64,000 nt of DNA from Riptortus pedestris (GCA_019009955.1 CM032228.1:223421501-223485500); one strand, 5' to 3'; positions 1 to 12,517 are shown, numbered from the stretch's first letter. The notes: generated by a model not told the origin, from the letters alone. Numbers and translations: made by a program.

Positions 1-791
1 TCCCCTCTTTTTCAAACCTTCTCTCTTCTCTTCTTGATCTGGTTTGAACCAATAAAGCTTGAGGATTCTAGACCATTAATGTGCTAATATGCACTTGGGA
101 AAAGCAAGCTTGAGTAAACTTTCAATTTGAATTCCACGGAGAATAGAAAAAGATTGCATTTCTCTAAGTTATGTCGTAATTAGGATATTTAGAAATGAAG
201 GACAACCTCTCCCAATGAACGAACATTGGTATCCAAAAAATAAATCTTGCAAATAACCGGCAATTGAACCTCACTTATTACATCATTTGTAACTTTTAGT
301 TATAGAAATTTTAAGTATTATACAACTTTAATTAAATATGAATCCAGCCACAGTCGGTGATAACTCTCTTGAGATATCACTAGACGTTCACGAGGGGAGA
401 GAACTCTCCTTTTAGCCCAGAGGGCTGCGTAAACTGAGCTGATTTCCCCGGATGATGAGATTGCAATACACATTACCTTATCTTTCCTTCTTTTTTTCGC
501 AATACTATTCTCATCCATTGGGGATTCGTCAACTTTCTTATAAGAAGGAAACGCTGGGCCTAAATTGTGACATATGTATACATAGGCTTATAGTCGAATA
601 GTTGATAAGAGACTTATTTATTGTGAAAAGTTTTAGTGTTATCATAAGTATGATGGAGAAGATGCAGGTTATTATTAGCATAAATGAATAATTAAGCGTT
701 GAAATTGGTGAAGCTACTAATACAACACTAAGTTTAAGTTGCCATGTGCTATGTGTCATCCTTGAAATTGGTTTATTTTATTTATTAAAGA

Positions 792-794
<3 letters not shown>
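1..794. other. AT-rich sequence, nothing recognised
   Basis: No known element, conserved coding pattern or repeat shared with the rest of the window was seen. Two short minus-strand ORFs (318-518, 538-759) have unremarkable composition and no recognisable motif, so they are treated as chance ORFs. Confidence 0.5.

Positions 795-853
<59 letters not shown>
795..853. repeat. (TA)n microsatellite at the tail of the inverted family A unit
   Basis: About 59 bp of near-pure AT dinucleotide directly abut the conserved family A tail (855 onwards, minus strand). Nearly every family A and B copy has such a run at the same internal or terminal place, so the run belongs to the element or its insertion preference. 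Confidence 0.9.
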
Positions 854-854
<1 letters not shown>

Positions 855-858
<4 letters not shown>

Positions 859-2519
859 GTAACCTCTGTCTGTACATTGATTTTTTTCGCGAAATTTCAC
901 GATAACTTTTCGTTTCACATGTCATAGACACCATAACTGCATTTTGTTTCCTTGGTGTCTGTTTGTTTGTTTATTTGTTTGTTTGTTACCTTTTCACGCA
1001 TAAACGAATTTTATGAAACTTGCTTCTATTATATCTAATTCTATGTATATTACTACTAATCCAACTTAGACTTTAGACTATATTAATATTCTCTGAGACG
1101 AACAGGAGTGGGGGTTATAAGGGAAGCCTGAAATTAAAAATAGCGATATTTCGTTTTCTATTGCATTTCTGGCAATTATGCACATAACAAAAGTTGTTTA
1201 TTTTGTTGTTTCGAGTAACTTTTATTATATACATTTTTGTCGTATACCTAAGTATAAATGAGTTATACGCTACAAACTATTGCGGAAGTCAACAATTTTA
1301 TTTGGCACAAAAAACTCAACCGAACTAAACCAAACTCGGTATGTGAATTAGCACTAACATTGTCCTTTTAATAAGCCATACTGATATTTCTAGGGACGGG
1401 CAGGAGTGGGGGTTATAAGGAAGGCCTGAAATTCAAAATAGTGATATTTCGTTTCCTATTGGGGTTTAGGCAAATATGCACATAACAAAAGTTGTTGAGA
1501 AACTTTTGTCATATACACTATCGTCGTATAGCCAAGTATAAATTAGTTATGCGTTAAAAACTACTGATTCAAATCTATGCATAATGTACAGGAAGCGGGA
1601 AATATGACAATATGGAGGACAGTGAAGTCTTACATAAAAAAATAGTTGTATTATTAACAAATTCAAAGAAACGACGGGTATTTACTCTAAACACTGGGAC
1701 GGGTAAATGTCAAAACATTGTGTAATTGAACCGAATTTTATGAAACTTGGTATGTATATTAGTACTAACCCAACTTAGACTTTAGGCTATATTAAAATTC
1801 TCTGAGATGAACAGGAGTGGGGGTTATAAGGGAGGCATGAAATTAAAAATAGCGGTATTTCGTTTCCTATTGGTTTTTCGTCAAATATGAACATAACAAA
1901 AGTTGTTTATTTTGTTATTTAGAGTAACTTTTGTTATATACACTTTTTTTGTATACCGAATTATAATCGAGATATACGCTAAAACATATAGCGGAAGTGA
2001 ACAATTTTATTTGGGACAAAAGACCCAACCAAAATAAATAAAACTCGGTATGTGTATTAGCACTAACGTATTCATTATAATAAGCCATACCAACATTTCT
2101 AGGGACGGGCAGTATTGGGGGTTGTAAGGAAGGCCTGAATTTAAAAATAGCGGCTATTTCGATTTCTATTCGTTTTTCTGCAAATATGCACATAACAAAA
2201 GATGTTTATTTTGTTATTTAAAGTAACTTTTGTTATATAAACTTTTTTCGTATACCGAATTATAAACGAGATATACAGTAAAACTAAAGTAATTTGCGTA
2301 GAAATATTGATATGCTCAACAATTATGTCCAATATGAACTACCAGGTACCTCACCGGGAAAAATTAATTCAAATCTATATTAATATTTTGTCCTTAATAG
2401 CTGAAATCTATGCATAATGCACAGGAGAGGGTAAATATGACAATTTGGAGAACAGTGAAGTATTAAAAAAAAAAAAACGACGGGTATAAACCTTAAACAC
2501 TGGGACGGGTAAATGTCAA

Positions 2520-2522
<3 letters not shown>
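855..2522 (-). mobile_element. Family A element, inverted unit of the array (Helentron-like, non-autonomous)
   Basis: Read on the minus strand, this has the family A parts: head segments at about 2390-2522 and 1570-1722 (CCCGTCCCAGTGTTTA, then a GTGCATTATGCATAGATT segment), monomers of about 297 bp with AACAACTTTTGTTATG, and a tail at 855-1010 with (AAAC)n and CAATGTACAGACAGAGG. Two head segments in one unit indicate internal rearrangement. The outermost head, which would hold the CCCGG hairpin, is missing at the 2522 junction. No protein is encoded. Assignment to Helentron-associated elements is inference from structure (hairpin, tandem core, TA microsatellite); a SINE-like or other non-autonomous origin remains possible. 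Confidence 0.6.

Positions 2523-2581
<59 letters not shown>
2523..2581. repeat. (TA)n at the inversion centre of the family A array
   Basis: A pure TA run separates the minus-strand unit (855-2522) from the plus-strand unit that begins with CTAGCTCAGATACCCGGC at 2583. It is the axis where the array changes orientation. Confidence 0.9.
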
Positions 2582-2583
<2 letters not shown>

Positions 2584-4239
2584 TAGCTCAGATACCCGGC
2601 TTCGCCCGGGAACTGATTTGAGGCTGAATGGTAATGGTATTTTTTTGGGAAGGCTTTACCTTGCACACTATTTTGACATTTACCTATCCCAGTGTTTAGG
2701 GTTAATACCCGTTGTTGTGCAATTGTTAATAATGAAATTAATTTTTTATGCAAGACTTCACTGTCCTCCAAATTATCATATTTCCCGTCTCCTGTGCATT
2801 ATGCATAGATTTCAGTTATTAAAAACAAAATATTAACGTAGATTTGAATTAATTTTTCCAGGTGTGGAACCTGATAGTTCAAATTGGAATGAATTGTTGA
2901 GCATATCAATATTTCTACGCAAATTACTTGCTCCACACATTGTTCCTTGAGAAATGTATAAAATAAAAGTTAATCTAAATAACAAAGTAAACAACTTTTG
3001 TTATGTACATGTTTGTCGAAAAACAAATAGACAATGAAATATCGCGAATTTTTATTTCAGGCCTCCCTTATAACCCCCACTCCCGTTCTAACCTAAACAT
3101 TTTAATATAGCTTATAATCATGGTTGAATTAATGCTAATTGACATACCGAGTTTTGTTAAGTTCGGTTCAATCGTTAGCGCCCAATAAAATAGTTGACTC
3201 CCGCTTTAGTTTATAGTGTATATCTCGTTTATATGTTGTTAAAATACAAAAATGAATATGTCAAAAGTTACTCTAAATAACAAAATAAACAACTTTTGTT
3301 ATGTTCATATTTGCCGAAAAACGAATAGAAAACGAAATACCGCTATTTTAAATTCAGGCCTTCCTTACAACCCCCACTCCTGCCCGTCCCTAGAAATGTT
3401 AGTATGGCTTATTATAATGAAAGCGTTAGTGCTAATACACATACCGAGTTTTATTTATTTCGTTTGGGTCTATTGTCCCAAAAAAAATTGTTCACTTCCG
3501 CTATAGGTTTTAGCGTATTTCTCGTTTATAATTCGGTATACGAAAAAAGTGCATATGAGAAAAGTTACTCTAAATAACAAAATTAACAACTTTTGTTATG
3601 TTCATATTTGCCGAAAAACCAATAGGAAACCAAATATCTCTATTTTTAATTTCTGGCTTCTCTTACAACCCCCACTCCTGCCCGTCCCTAGAAATGTTGG
3701 TATAGCTTATTATAATGAAAGCGTTAATGCTAATACATATACCGAGTTTTATTTATTTCGGTTGGGTCTTTAGTCCTAAATAAAATATGTCACTTCCGCT
3801 ATAGGTTTTAGCGTATATCTCGTTTATAATTCGGTGTACAAAAAAAGTGCATATGACAAAAGTTACTCTAAATAACAAAATAAACAACTTTTGTTATGAT
3901 CATAATTGCCGAAAAACCAATAGGAAACAAAATATCGCTATTTTTAATTTCAAGCTTTCCTTATAACCCCCACTCCTGTTCGTCTCAGAGGATATTAATA
4001 TAGCCTAAAGTCTAAGTTGGGTTAGTAGTAATATACATACTAAGTTTCATAAAATTCGGTTCAGCCGTTTATGCGTGAAAAGGTAACAAACAAACAAATA
4101 AACAAACAACAAACAAACAAACAGACACCAAAGAAACAAAATGCAGTTATGGTGTCTATGACATGTGAAACGAAAAGTTATCTTGAAATTTCGCGAAAAA
4201 AATCAATGTACAGACAGAGGTTACAATTTTATATATATA
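2582..4239 (+). mobile_element. Family A element, plus-strand unit 1 of 4
   Basis: Starts with CTAGCTCAGATACCCGGC next to (TA)n; CCCGG and CCGGG around the TTCG core can pair as a short hairpin. The head runs to about 2935. Four copies of the ~297-bp monomer follow; their AACAACTTTTGTTATG landmarks are near 2989, 3290, 3588 and 3885. The last monomer passes into the tail (AAGTTTCATAAAATTCGGTT, then (AAAC)n, then GACAGAGGTTACAATTTTATA). Short ORFs across the monomers (3252-3506, 3549-3773) are translated repeat, not genes. Confidence 0.65.
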
Positions 4240-5850
4240 CTAGCTTAGATACCCGGCTTCGCTCGGGAATTCATTTGAGGCTGAATGGTGATGGTATATT
4301 TTTGGCAAGGCTTTACATTGCACAATATTTTGACATTTACCCGTTCCAGTGTTTAGGGTTAATACCCGTTGTTGGCATTTGTTAATAATAAAATTATTTT
4401 TTTTATGTAAAACTTCACTGTCCTGCATATTGTCATATTTCCCGTCTCCTGTGCATTATGCATAGATTTGAATTATTAAGGAGAAAATATTGATATACAT
4501 TTGAATTAATTTTTTCAAGTGAGGTACCTGGTAGTTCATATTGAAAAGAAGTGTTGAGCAAATTTCTCTAAATAACAAAATAAACAACTTTTGATATGTG
4601 CATATTTGCCGAAAACCCAATAGGAAATCATTATTATTAATTTCATGCCTCCCTTATAACCACCACTCCTGCCCGTCCCTAGAAATGTTAGAATGGCTTA
4701 TTATAAGGAAGGCGTTAGTGCTAATACACATAATGAGTGTTTTATTTAGTTCGGTTGAGTCTTTTGTGCCAAATAAAATTGTTGTCTCCCGCTATAATTT
4801 TTAGCGTATAACGTCTTAATATTTCGGTATACGATGATAGTGTATATAAAAAAAAAATTTTCTCTAAATAACAAAATAAACAACTTTTGTTATGTGCATA
4901 TTTGCCGAAAATGCAATAGGAAGCGAAATATCACTATTATAAATTTCAGGCGTTCCTTATAACCCCCACTCCTGCCCGTCCCTAGAAATGTTAGTATAGC
5001 TTATTATAATGAAGGCGTTAGTACTAATTCACATAACCAGTTTGGTTTAATTCGGTTGAGTTTTTAGTGCCAAATAAAATTGTGGACTCCCATTTTAGTT
5101 TATAGCGTATAACTCATTTATGCTTCCGTATACGGCAAAAGTGCATATTACAAAAGTTACTCTAAATAACAAAATAAACAACTTTTGTTATGTGCATATT
5201 TGCTGAAAAAGCAATAGGAAACGAAATATCGCTATTTTTAATTTCTGGTCTCCCTTATAACCCCCACTCCTGCCCGTCCCTAGAAATGTTAGTATGGCTT
5301 ATTATAAGTAAATCGTTAGTATTAATTCACACAGCGAGTTTGTTTTAGTTCGGTTGAGTCTTTTATGCCAAATAAAATTGTGGACTCCCGCTATAGTGTT
5401 TAGCGTATAACTCATTTATACTTCCGTATACGGCAAAAGTGCATATAACAAAAGTTACTCTAAATTACAAAATAAACAACTTTTGTTATGAGCATATTTG
5501 CTGAAAAAGCAATAGAAAATGAAATATCGCTATTTTTAATTTCAGGCCTCCCTTATAACCCCCACTCCTGTTCGTCTTAGAGAACATTAATATAGTCTAA
5601 AGTCTAAGTTGGGCTAGTAGTAATATACATACCAAGTTTCATAAAATTCGGTTCAGCCGTTTATGCGTGAAAAGGTAACAAACAAACAAACAAACAAATA
5701 AACAAACAAACAAACAAACAGACACCAAAGAAACAAAATGCAGTTATGGTGTCTATGACATGTGAAACGAAAAGTTATCGTGAAATTTCGCGAAAAAAAT
5801 CAATGTACAGACAGAGGTTACAATTTTATATATATATAGATATATATATA
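4240..5850 (+). mobile_element. Family A element, plus-strand unit 2 of 4
   Basis: Same layout as the preceding unit: hairpin head at 4240-4570, monomer landmarks near 4584, 4880, 5176 and 5474, and the tail with (AAAC)n at about 5678-5720. It joins the next unit through a short interrupted TA run at 5828-5850, so units are strictly head-to-tail. Confidence 0.65.
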
Positions 5851-7132
5851 CTAGCTCAGATACCCGGCTTCGCTCGGGAATTCTTATGAGGCTTAATGGT
5901 GATGGTATTTTTTTTGGCAAGGCTTTACTTTGCACAATATTTTGACATTTACCCGTCCCAGTGTTTAGTTTAAATACCCGTCGTTTCTGTGGATTTGTTA
6001 ATAATAAAATTATTTTTTTATGTGACTTCATTCACTGTTCCACATATTGTCATATTTCCCGTTTCCTGTGCATTATGCATAGATTTGAATTATTAAGCAC
6101 AAAATATGAACATACATTTGAATTAGTTTTTCCCGGTGAGGTACCTTGTAGTTCCAAAGAATTGTTGAGCAAATTTCACTAAATAATAAAATAAACCACT
6201 TTGTTATGTGCATATTTGCCGAAACCCCAATAGGAGACGAAATATCACTATTTTTAATTTCAGGCCTCCCTTATAACCCCTACTCCTGCCCGTCCCTAGA
6301 AATGTTAGTAAAGCTTATTATAAGGAAGACGTTAGTGCTAATTCACATACCCAGTTTGGTTTAGTTCGGTTGAGTCTTTTGTGCCAAATAAAATTGTTGA
6401 CTTCTGCTATCACTTTTTGGCGTATAACGCCTTTATAATTAGGTATACGACAAAAGTGTATATGACAAAAGTTTCTCTAAATAACAAAATAAACCACTTT
6501 TGTTATGTGCATATTTGCCAAAAACCCAATAGGAAACGAAATATCACGATTTTTAATTTCAGGCCTCCCTTATAACCCCCACTCCTGCCCATCCCTAGAA
6601 ATGTTAGTATGGCTTATTATAAGGAAGACGTTAGTGCTAATTCACATACCCAGTTTGGTTTAGTTCGGTTGAGTTTTTTGTGCCAAATAAAATTGTGAAC
6701 TCCCGCTATAGTTTTTAGCGTATAACTCATTTATACTTCCGTATACGGCAAAAGTGCATATAACAAAAGTTACTCTAAATTACAAAATAAACAACTTTTG
6801 TTATGTGCATAATTGCCGAAAATGCAATAGGAAACGAAATATCCCTATTTTTAATTTCAGGCCTCCCTTATAACCCCCACTCCTGTTCGTCTCAGAGAAT
6901 ATTAACATAGCCTAAAGTCTAAGTTGGGTTAGTAGTAATATACATACCAAGTTTCATAAAATTCAGTTCAGCCGTTTATGCGTGAAAAGGTAACAAACAA
7001 ACAAACAAACAAATAAACAAACAAACAAACAGACACCAAAGAAACAAAATGCAGTTATGGTGTCTATGACATGTGAAACGAAAAGTTATGGTGAAATTTC
7101 GCGAAAAAAATCAATGTACAGACAGAGGTTAC

Positions 7133-7211
<79 letters not shown>
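5851..7211 (+). mobile_element. Family A element, plus-strand unit 3 of 4
   Basis: Hairpin head at 5851-6175, three monomers (landmarks near 6190, 6490 and 6792), the tail with (AAAC)n at about 6991-7030, then (TA)n at 7139-7211. It has one monomer fewer than units 1 and 2. Confidence 0.65.
7139..7211. repeat. (TA)n between family A units
   Basis: About 73 bp of pure TA, the longest run within the array. It gives the YIYIYI ORF at 7073-7276, which is not a gene. Confidence 0.9.
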
Positions 7212-7212
<1 letters not shown>

Positions 7213-8336
7213 TAGCTCAGATACCCGGCTTCGCTCGGGAATTCATTTGAGGCTGAATGGTGATGGTATTTTTTAGCAGGCTTTACATTGCAGAAGATTT
7301 TGACATTTACCCGTCCCAGTGTTTAGGATTGATACCCATCTTTGCCGTGGATTTGCTAATAATAGAATATTTGTTCGATAAGGCTTCATTGTCTTCGATA
7401 TTTTTATATTTCCCGTCTCTTATACATGTAAATATGGTGAATTTTTATTTCAGGCGTCCCTTATAACCCCCCTCCCGTTCGAACCTAAAAATTTTAATAT
7501 AACTTATAATCATGGAAGAATTAATTCTAATTGACATACCGAGCTTTGTTAAGTTCGGTTCAGCCGTTAGTGCCCAATAAAATTGTTGGCTCCCTCTAAA
7601 GTTTTAACGTATAACTCATTTATACTTAGGTATACGACAAAAGTGTATATAACAAAAGTTACTCCAAATAACAAAATAAACAACTTTTGTTATGTTTATA
7701 TTTGCGGAAAAACCAATAGGAAACGAAATATCGCTATTTTTAATTTCAGGCTTCCCTTATAACCCCCACTCCTGCCCGTCCATAGAAATGTTGGTATGGC
7801 TTATTATAATGAAGGCTTCACTGCTAATACACATACCGAGTTTTAATTAGTTCGGTTGAGTCTTTTTGGCAAATAATATTATTGACTCCCGCTATAATTT
7901 TTAGCGTATAACGCATTTAAACTTCGGTAAACGACAAAAGTGTATATAACAAAAGTTACTCTAAATAACAAAATAAACAACTTTTGTTATGTGCATATTT
8001 GCCGAAAAACCAATAGAAAACGAAATATCGCTATTTTTAATTTCAGACTTCCCTTATAACCCCCACTCCTGCTCGCCTCAGAGAAAATTAATATAGCCTA
8101 AAGTCTAAGTTGGGTTAGTAGTAATATACATACTAAGTTTCATAAAATTCGGTTCAGCCGTTTATGCGTGAAAAGGTAACAAACAAACAAACAAACAAAC
8201 AAACAAACAAACAAACATACACGAAAGAAACAAAATGCAGATATGGTGTCTATGACATGTGAAACGAAAAGTTATCGTGAAATTTCGCGAAAAAAATCAA
8301 TGTACAGACAGAGGTTACAATTTTATATATATATAC
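7212..8336 (+). mobile_element. Family A element, plus-strand unit 4 of 4
   Basis: Head at 7212-7430 is shortened and passes straight into the middle of a monomer (TTTTTATTTCAGGCGTCCC). Full landmarks follow near 7680 and 7977, then the tail with (AAAC)n at about 8180-8215. A short TA stretch at 8323-8350 joins it to a family B element, ending the array. Confidence 0.6.
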
Positions 8337-8349
8337 GATATATATATTT

Positions 8350-8885
8350 GCCTCTTACCGCTCTAGCGGTCGCAATTTTTGTTTGATCGTTACCAAACTT
8401 GATATTTAGTCGTTTTATGTAAAAAAAAAGATCAAGTTTGTTAACGGCTGAAATCGGAACGCGGGGAGGGGGGGTTTAAAGGGGAGGATTTTCGAAAATC
8501 CGAAATATCTCCGTTACTATTCGTCGAATCAAATAATTGTACAGAATCAATCTTATTAAAAATTAAATTTACTATAAATATTGTTATATACATTTATTCT
8601 CTATCTTGAATATTAACCGAGATATTTGCATTTTTATTAAATCCTGGGCGGCTAACGGACGAAGTGTCTTTCCCGCCAAAAGCTAGCTCGGCCGTTTCAT
8701 TAACTGCTCGGCTCTCATGAAATTTCTCTATTGTAAAACTTCACGTTGGAAATCTGCTTAGTTTACGCTACCCCTGCGTGGCGGACTTTTTACATAGAAA
8801 TGGGGAATATTCTATAATATGAGATCGAAATTGTCTTAGCTTGGAAAATCTTCTTAGTTTACACATCACCTGCGTGACGTTATTT
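8350..8885 (-). mobile_element. Family B element (Helentron-like), minus strand
   Basis: Starts beside TA with the hairpin TTACCGCTCTAGCGGTCGC, then the core (AAGATCAAGTTTGTTAACGG, GGGGAGGGGGGG, ATCTCCGTTAC). It ends in AAATCTGCTTAGTTTACGC and CCCTGCGTGGCGGAC at 8755-8785, the inverse of the family start. A second, shorter copy of the start (CTTAGTTTACACATCACCTG) follows at 8850-8885, suggesting duplicated terminal sequence. No coding capacity. Confidence 0.6.
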
Positions 8886-9489
8886 TTACTACTCTTACCG
8901 GTAATATTAGATTTATTTTGTTTACAACAGCCCCTGAAGACTTCTAAAATTGCTCCCTATCTCTTGTATATATAAGATTGAAGATAGAGGTATAATGTGG
9001 AAATGTCAAGGTTCATGTATTTTTATCTTTGTAATACACGATTAAGAAAACGGTCTGTGCAGCGGGAAATTCAAATTAATATATGGGTCTGGACGAGAAT
9101 TTTTAATTTGGCTCTGGTCGGCTTCGTTCGACAAGAAACGTTCATCAGAAATATACCTATATTTGTAGAATAAAAAATCAATAGAATCATAAAACCATGT
9201 TAATTATGATTGCAAGATTTCATTTATCGCTTACTGTGGCTTGAATAAATCTTATATCTGAGATTACATAATGTAACAATGATGGAGGAATGTTATCTGA
9301 TGTGAAACAGCTAACAATTATGTAAACAATATTGAATACTAAACCGTCCGTTACGTAGATACTAGTTGAATTAAGCAGATAAGTGATTACGTCGTCTCAA
9401 ATAAGATATTATATTTCTTCCGTAAGAAGTATATGTAAATACGGCATGGAATTTAATTTTAACATGACATGATTAGTGATAAAATTGCT
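8886..9489. other. AT-rich sequence, nothing recognised
   Basis: No family A or B similarity, coding signature or notable repeat was seen. Parts may be diverged transposon, but nothing here shows it. Confidence 0.4.
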
Positions 9490-9800
9490 TCAAGTAAAAA
9501 TCTCTGGAGTGACTGTGGAGGTTAACTGAAGACTGAAACCAAAAAGTAACTTGCTTACTTACTTAAATTAGAGAAAAACGAATTAAATAATTAACGATAT
9601 TGATTCTATAACTTTGTTCAATCCGACTACAAAGTATGAAGATATTTAAAATTTTTAATTTCACTCCCTCTATCCCCCTCCTCATCCGAATAAAATCATT
9701 ATCTAATTCAATCTTTAGTTTTATATGAACTGTTTAAATATTGAGTATGGTGACGAAAAATAAAACCAGTCATCAGTGTAATTAGCGAGTTTTCTAAAGT
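9490..9800 (+). mobile_element. Family B fragment, first-monomer type
   Basis: Contains the diverged 5' monomer of family B: a GTTAACTGAAGACTGAAACC block, CAATCCGACTACAAAGTATG, a C-rich CTATCCCCCTCCTC tract and GAGTATGGTGACG. Both ends are missing. Strongly diverged, hence old. Confidence 0.45.
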
Positions 9801-9878
9801 GACTTGAGTTCATGGAATATATTTCAGTTTCATCAGTTAATCATACTAATGTCTACGATCAGAGACCGAGATAAAAAA

Positions 9879-10380
9879 GTCCGTCACGCAGGGGCTGCGT
9901 AAACTAAGCAGATCTGAAAGCAGAAATCTGCCTAATAACTGTAGTAGTAAGAAACCTCTAAACCTAAAACATTATTTAGGGCGTAGTAACCCAGTAGTTT
10001 CTAGCCCCCAAAAAACAGTTAACCTAACCTCAAAACCTATTCACGAGGGACGAATAGTTATGGAAACGGCCACCAGAGCTCTCGGCGGAAAGTCCGAACA
10101 TAGCCTACTGGCAACCACACGCAGAATACAAATGCACATATCTCGGTTAATATTCAAGATACAGAAAAAATGTACAGAACAATATTTATAGTAAATTTAA
10201 TTTGCTATTCTATACAATTTTTCGATCCGACGCATAATAACAGAGATATTTTGAATTTTCAAAAATCCCCCCTCTAAACCCCTCCTCCCACTGGTCCGAT
10301 TTCAGCCATTAACGAACTTGATCTTTCTTTTTACATTAAACGATTAAATTCCGAGTTCCGACCCTTAAGGGAAATCTGCT
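9879..10380 (+). mobile_element. Family B element, short form without TA run
   Basis: Begins GTCCGTCACGCAGGGGCTGC, where ACGCAG-GGG-CTGCGT forms a hairpin, followed by AAACTAAGCAGATC. The core has ATCTCGGTTAATATTCAAG, TTTTTCGATCCGACG and AAACCCCTCCTCCCACTGG. It ends CCCTTAAGGGAAATCTGCT. The stretch that normally holds the ACCGCT hairpin, the TA run and the GTCATGAGTACGACC block is missing. Confidence 0.65.
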
Positions 10381-10524
10381 AACATAACTGCCATGAGATT
10401 ATAGTCTGTATAGAGAAACTAGCATAAGGTTAAATAGAATAAGATTACACTCTAATTATGTTGACGGTAATACAGAGCACTTGGTACAATAGTGGACTCC
10501 AGTATCTAATAAAATTACAAAAAA

Positions 10525-10678
10525 GTCCGTCACGCAGGGGCATCGTAAACAAAGCAGATTTCCCACGTGAAGTTTTACAATAGAGAAATTTCACGAGAGC
10601 CGAGCAGTTAAGGAAACGGGCGAACTAGCTTTTGGCGGGAAAGTCACTCATCCGTTAGCCGGCCTGATTTAATAAAAG
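10525..10678 (+). mobile_element. Family B 5' fragment in tandem with the next copy
   Basis: Carries the family start (GTCCGTCACGCAGGGGC) through the GAGCAGTTAAGGAAACGG segment to CCGGCCTGATTTAATAAAA, then stops exactly where another family start begins. This is a tandem joint of two 5' ends. Confidence 0.6.
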
Positions 10679-11163
10679 TCTGTCACGCAGGGGCTGCGTA
10701 AACTAAGCAGATTTCCCACTTGAAGTTTTACAATAGAGAAATCTGCCTAATAATAACAGTAGTAGGAAGGTATCTCTAGACCTATTCACAAGGGACGAAT
10801 AGTCACGGAAACGGCCGCACTAGCCCTCGGCGGATAGTCCCGAACATAGCCGACTCCTGCCGACCACACATACAATACAAATGCAAATATCTTGGTTAAT
10901 ATTCAAGATACAGAATAAATGTATAGAACAATATTTATAGTAAATTTAATTTGCAATAAGATTGATTCTATACAATTTTTCGATCCGACGTATAGTAAAG
11001 GAGATATTTCGAATTTTCGAAAATCCTCCACTTTATACCCCCCTTTCCTACTGGACCCTTATTTTAGCCGTTAACAAACTTGATCTTTCTTTTTGCATAA
11101 AACGACTAAATATCGAGTTTGGTAACGATCAAACAAAAATTGCGACCGCTAGAGCGTTAACAC

Positions 11164-11220
<57 letters not shown>

Positions 11221-11232
11221 AAAGGAAATCTG
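10679..11232 (+). mobile_element. Family B element with TA run
   Basis: Full start at 10679, core at 10880-11140, the hairpin GACCGCTAGAGCG beside (TA)n at 11166-11214, and a shortened end CCCTTAAAGGAAATCTGC. The segment normally between the TA run and the terminal palindrome (GTTTTGAACGGACC to TCAATAGCTG) is missing, so the TA run meets the palindrome directly. The ORF at 10962-11222 crosses this non-coding core. Confidence 0.65.
11166..11214. repeat. (TA)n inside family B
   Basis: Pure TA run directly after the conserved hairpin of a family B copy. Confidence 0.9.
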
Positions 11233-11246
11233 CAAAGCAAATCAGA

Positions 11247-11440
11247 CCCACTGGACTGCATAAAATAAGCAGATTGCCATCGCGATGGTATGATACAATA
11301 GTTATCTCATCTCACCATCTATTCTGTATTTCTCACATAGTAAAGAACTTAGTTAACTGAAATTGAAAGACGCTGGAAATGAGACTTTGTTAATTAAACT
11401 AGAAATCAACGATTACAGTGGGGAATTAACTGAAGGCCTC
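11247..11440 (+). mobile_element. Diverged family B 5' fragment
   Basis: GCATAAAATAAGCAGATTGCC, then TCTCATCTCACCATCTATTC and GAATTAACTGAAGGC match the longer-form start and first monomer of family B, with many changes. It ends without the rest of the element. Confidence 0.4.
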
Positions 11441-12430
11441 AAACTAAAAATATATATAAAAAAATACAAATAATTCGCATAATATTCCATATAAGGAAAA
11501 TATATATGTAACAGCAATAATAAAAAAAATAAGAGATTAACAAGAATGGACCGATAACATTTTCGACCCAACACAAGATATTCCGAATTTGATTATTTTG
11601 AATCCAGATGGTATTGTGGATATATAAATACATATAGAATTTTTGTTGTCCTTAAAGGAGTGAGCTTCGGAGAATTGCCAACTCATACTTATCGCTAAAG
11701 ATGAAAGCTAATATGAAGGAATGTATCATTTCATTTCTCTTTAAATGTTGGCAGTTAATTATTTGCCTTCTAGCCTGAGGTGAGTCTAAACGGCAGTTGT
11801 TGGTGTCAGAATTAATCAAGAAGGCTTCTAATATTCCCTGGAAATTGAAATTTACTGCAAAGCTTGTTCAGGGTATAGATGGCTAAGGGCGAAGACAGAT
11901 CAGCACCCACCCATGATTACCGGAGCGCTAAAATTCCTAACTGTACATGATTTACTGGCGACCTAGACCATGGAGATCTCGTTAGAAGATGGCTGCCATA
12001 AGCCACTCGGGTAGTACCACCCCCCAGTAACCTGGCTGTAAATAGTTACCGCTATCCATGCATTAATCAACCATGTTAATGAATTCCAAAGAGATAGAGA
12101 GCTTTGAACGAGCGACTATGAACGGCCGATGCTCTTGTAAGCAAAACATTATTGCCTTCGATATGAGTATTGACTTATGCATATCGATTCCAACACAACA
12201 AACTACGATATACCACGGCTTTAATGAGTGATTAACGGGTTATTATATAAATCAAAGATCAAATACGAAACCCACTAGTTTTTAACGTCGTCAAAGTGAA
12301 TTGGAATTCAATAAATTTAAAGGCATATTTTAGGCCGTTATATTAGTGAATTTTAAATCCATTTTTATATGCCTAACATGCAATAAATGAACAAAACAGT
12401 TTCAAAATCTGATTGCACCTATTTATTTTA

Positions 12431-12432
<2 letters not shown>
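11441..12432. other. Intergenic sequence, nothing recognised
   Basis: The minus-strand ORF at 11439-11633 is hydrophobic because it reads an AT-rich tract; no family motif is visible. 11880-12060 is less AT-rich but has no coding pattern or repeat that I recognise. Confidence 0.4.

Positions 12433-12484
<52 letters not shown>
12433..12484. repeat. (TA)n, left flank of a perfect hairpin
   Basis: TA run followed 33 bp later by a perfect 26-bp inverted repeat (12518-12585); a second TA run lies at 12603-12633. Confidence 0.9.
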
Positions 12485-12517
12485 TATAATTGTGCGGATG
12501 TTTTCGACCAGGTTGTA

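Noticed and set aside
2513..7276. ORFs with YIYIYI tracts (2513-2836, 7073-7276, and similar at 10962, 12413, 35232, 38200, 38698, 38760)
   Set aside because: They are translations of (TA)n microsatellites and adjoining repeat sequence; no domain or ATG context supports them.
855..8336. CRISPR-like or satellite array reading of the family A repeats
   Set aside because: Period of ~297 bp, no short spacers, eukaryotic context, and clear head and tail modules shared with a dispersed solo copy.
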